DNA of 64,000 nt from Hymenobacter nivis (lineage in GTDB: Bacteria; Bacteroidota; Bacteroidia; Cytophagales; Hymenobacteraceae), in NCBI RefSeq assembly GCF_003149515.1, contig NZ_CP029145.1, positions 2,976,001-3,040,000 of the forward strand, given 5' to 3'. Positions 63,474 through 64,000 of this stretch are shown piece by piece. A program made the translations under genes and the position numbers. Position 1 is the stretch's first letter; each line of letters begins with the position of its first letter. The notes under the pieces were generated by a model. The model was not told where the DNA came from and ran no database searches. It saw nothing but the letters and a program-made list of their open reading frames with translations.

Positions 63474-64000
63474 TTATTTCGGCGCCAGCCGGTAGAGCCC
63501 TTCCACCGGGAAGTGGTCGCTCCACAAAATCTCGCGGTGCACGCGGCAGCCCAGCACCTGCCACCGCGGGCCGGCAAACTGCTGGTCGATGCGCAGACCG
63601 GGCAGGCGGCCGTGGTAGGTAGCGCCCAGGCCGAGGCCGGTGGCGGCCCAGGCGTTGGTGAGGGCCCCGGCGAATTGGTCGTAGGGATACGAGTAGGGCA
63701 GGTCGTTGAAGTCGCCGGCCAGCAGCACAGGGTAGGGCGAGCGGCGCACGCGGGCCAGCACGGTATCGGTTTGCCGGGCGCGGGCCACGGCCCCGTTGCG
63801 GAAGCGGCGCAGCAAGCCTGGGGCCTTGTCGCGCAGGCCGGCCTTGGTGGTGGAGGCGTCCACAATATCGCCCTCAGCCAGGCTCATGCTTTGCAGGTGC
63901 AGGTTGAAGACGCGGATGGTGTCGGCGGCCGGCCGGCCGGGGGCAGCCGGCCGGGCCAGGTCGACCCACATGGCGTGGTTCTGGCTGAGCTTGCCGAACG
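63474..64000 (-). CDS. Endonuclease/exonuclease/phosphatase family protein, partial
   Basis: C-terminal part of at least 175 residues; the frame remains open at the window edge. Motifs: IRVFNLHLQSM, VLLAGDFNDLPYSYPYDQF with catalytic Asp and Asn, LRIDQQFA, and ILWSDHFPVEGLY with the catalytic Asp-His. This metal-dependent phosphodiesterase fold covers nucleases, sphingomyelinases and phosphatases, so the substrate cannot be set from this part. The missing N-terminus would show a signal or membrane helices if present. Confidence 0.88.
   Translation of the reverse strand, partial: FGKLSQNHAMWVDLARPAAPGRPAADTIRVFNLHLQSMSLAEGDIVDASTTKAGLRDKAPGLLRRFRNGAVARARQTDTVLARVRRSPYPVLLAGDFNDLPYSYPYDQFAGALTNAWAATGLGLGATYHGRLPGLRIDQQFAGPRWQVLGCRVHREILWSDHFPVEGLYRLAPK

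Overview
The window looks like a chromosomal piece of a Hymenobacter-like bacterium (Bacteroidota, Cytophagales). The support is high G+C with very frequent GGGGCCC words, Bacteroidota-type promoters (TTG, about 20 bp, TAnnTTTG) in place of sigma70 boxes, few recognisable Shine-Dalgarno sites, type IX secretion C-terminal domains, CarboxypepD_reg/TonB-dependent outer-membrane proteins and DUF1800/DUF1501 pairs. The genus is inferred from style; no rRNA or marker tree is available here.

Layout. 1-3.1 kb: a copper-type cluster (HMA/AraC regulator, Cys-rich four-helix copper-storage protein, Met/His-rich outer-membrane barrel). 3.3-8.7 kb: a B12-radical SAM enzyme, a methyltransferase, and a lipoprotein/GNAT/small membrane protein group. 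8.8-11 kb: tRNA-Gly(CCC) followed by an AT-rich two-gene island (HipA-like kinase plus DUF3037 protein). 11-24.7 kb: secreted GSDH-type dehydrogenase, AAG DNA glycosylase, outer-membrane protein, asd, lamin-tail secreted protein, divergent peptide deformylase, DUF1800/DUF1501 pair, SDR and cupin. 24.8-31 kb: outer-membrane barrel, GT61 glycosyltransferase, TonB-C protein, alpha/beta hydrolase, aldehyde dehydrogenase. 31-32.9 kb: an AAA ATPase coupled to a probable PD-(D/E)XK nuclease, a candidate defence pair. 33.1-36.4 kb: a decay zone with a Gfo/Idh/MocA gene carrying three in-frame TAG codons, a DUF4136 lipoprotein, an internally deleted IS3-type element and a broken IS1-type element. 36.6-48.6 kb: PAP2 phosphatase, aldo/keto reductase, dxs, TonB-dependent receptor, flippase-like membrane protein, an erythromycin-esterase/CarboxypepD fusion, a lipocalin-like lipoprotein and a LysM protein. 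48.6-54.6 kb: a sulfur locus with promoter, SAM-I riboswitch, metY, metX and a sulfonate-type ABC transporter. 54.7-64 kb: outer-membrane protein, membrane-bound MutS-like ATPase, secreted esterase, LD-carboxypeptidase, M28 peptidase, cysS and a partial endonuclease/exonuclease/phosphatase gene.

The clearest functional unit is the sulfur locus. A SAM riboswitch precedes genes for homoserine acetylation, sulfhydrylation and uptake of organic sulfur, so methionine status could set both sulfur import and use. The other striking trait is the density of dispersed inverted repeats: six copies of one palindrome family plus several further families. Many sit between convergent genes where they could act as terminators; one lies inside the transporter operon and one perfect 48-bp inverted repeat contains two stop codons. 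The most novel candidates are the AAA/nuclease pair, the kinase/DUF3037 island at the tRNA, and the esterase/outer-membrane fusion.
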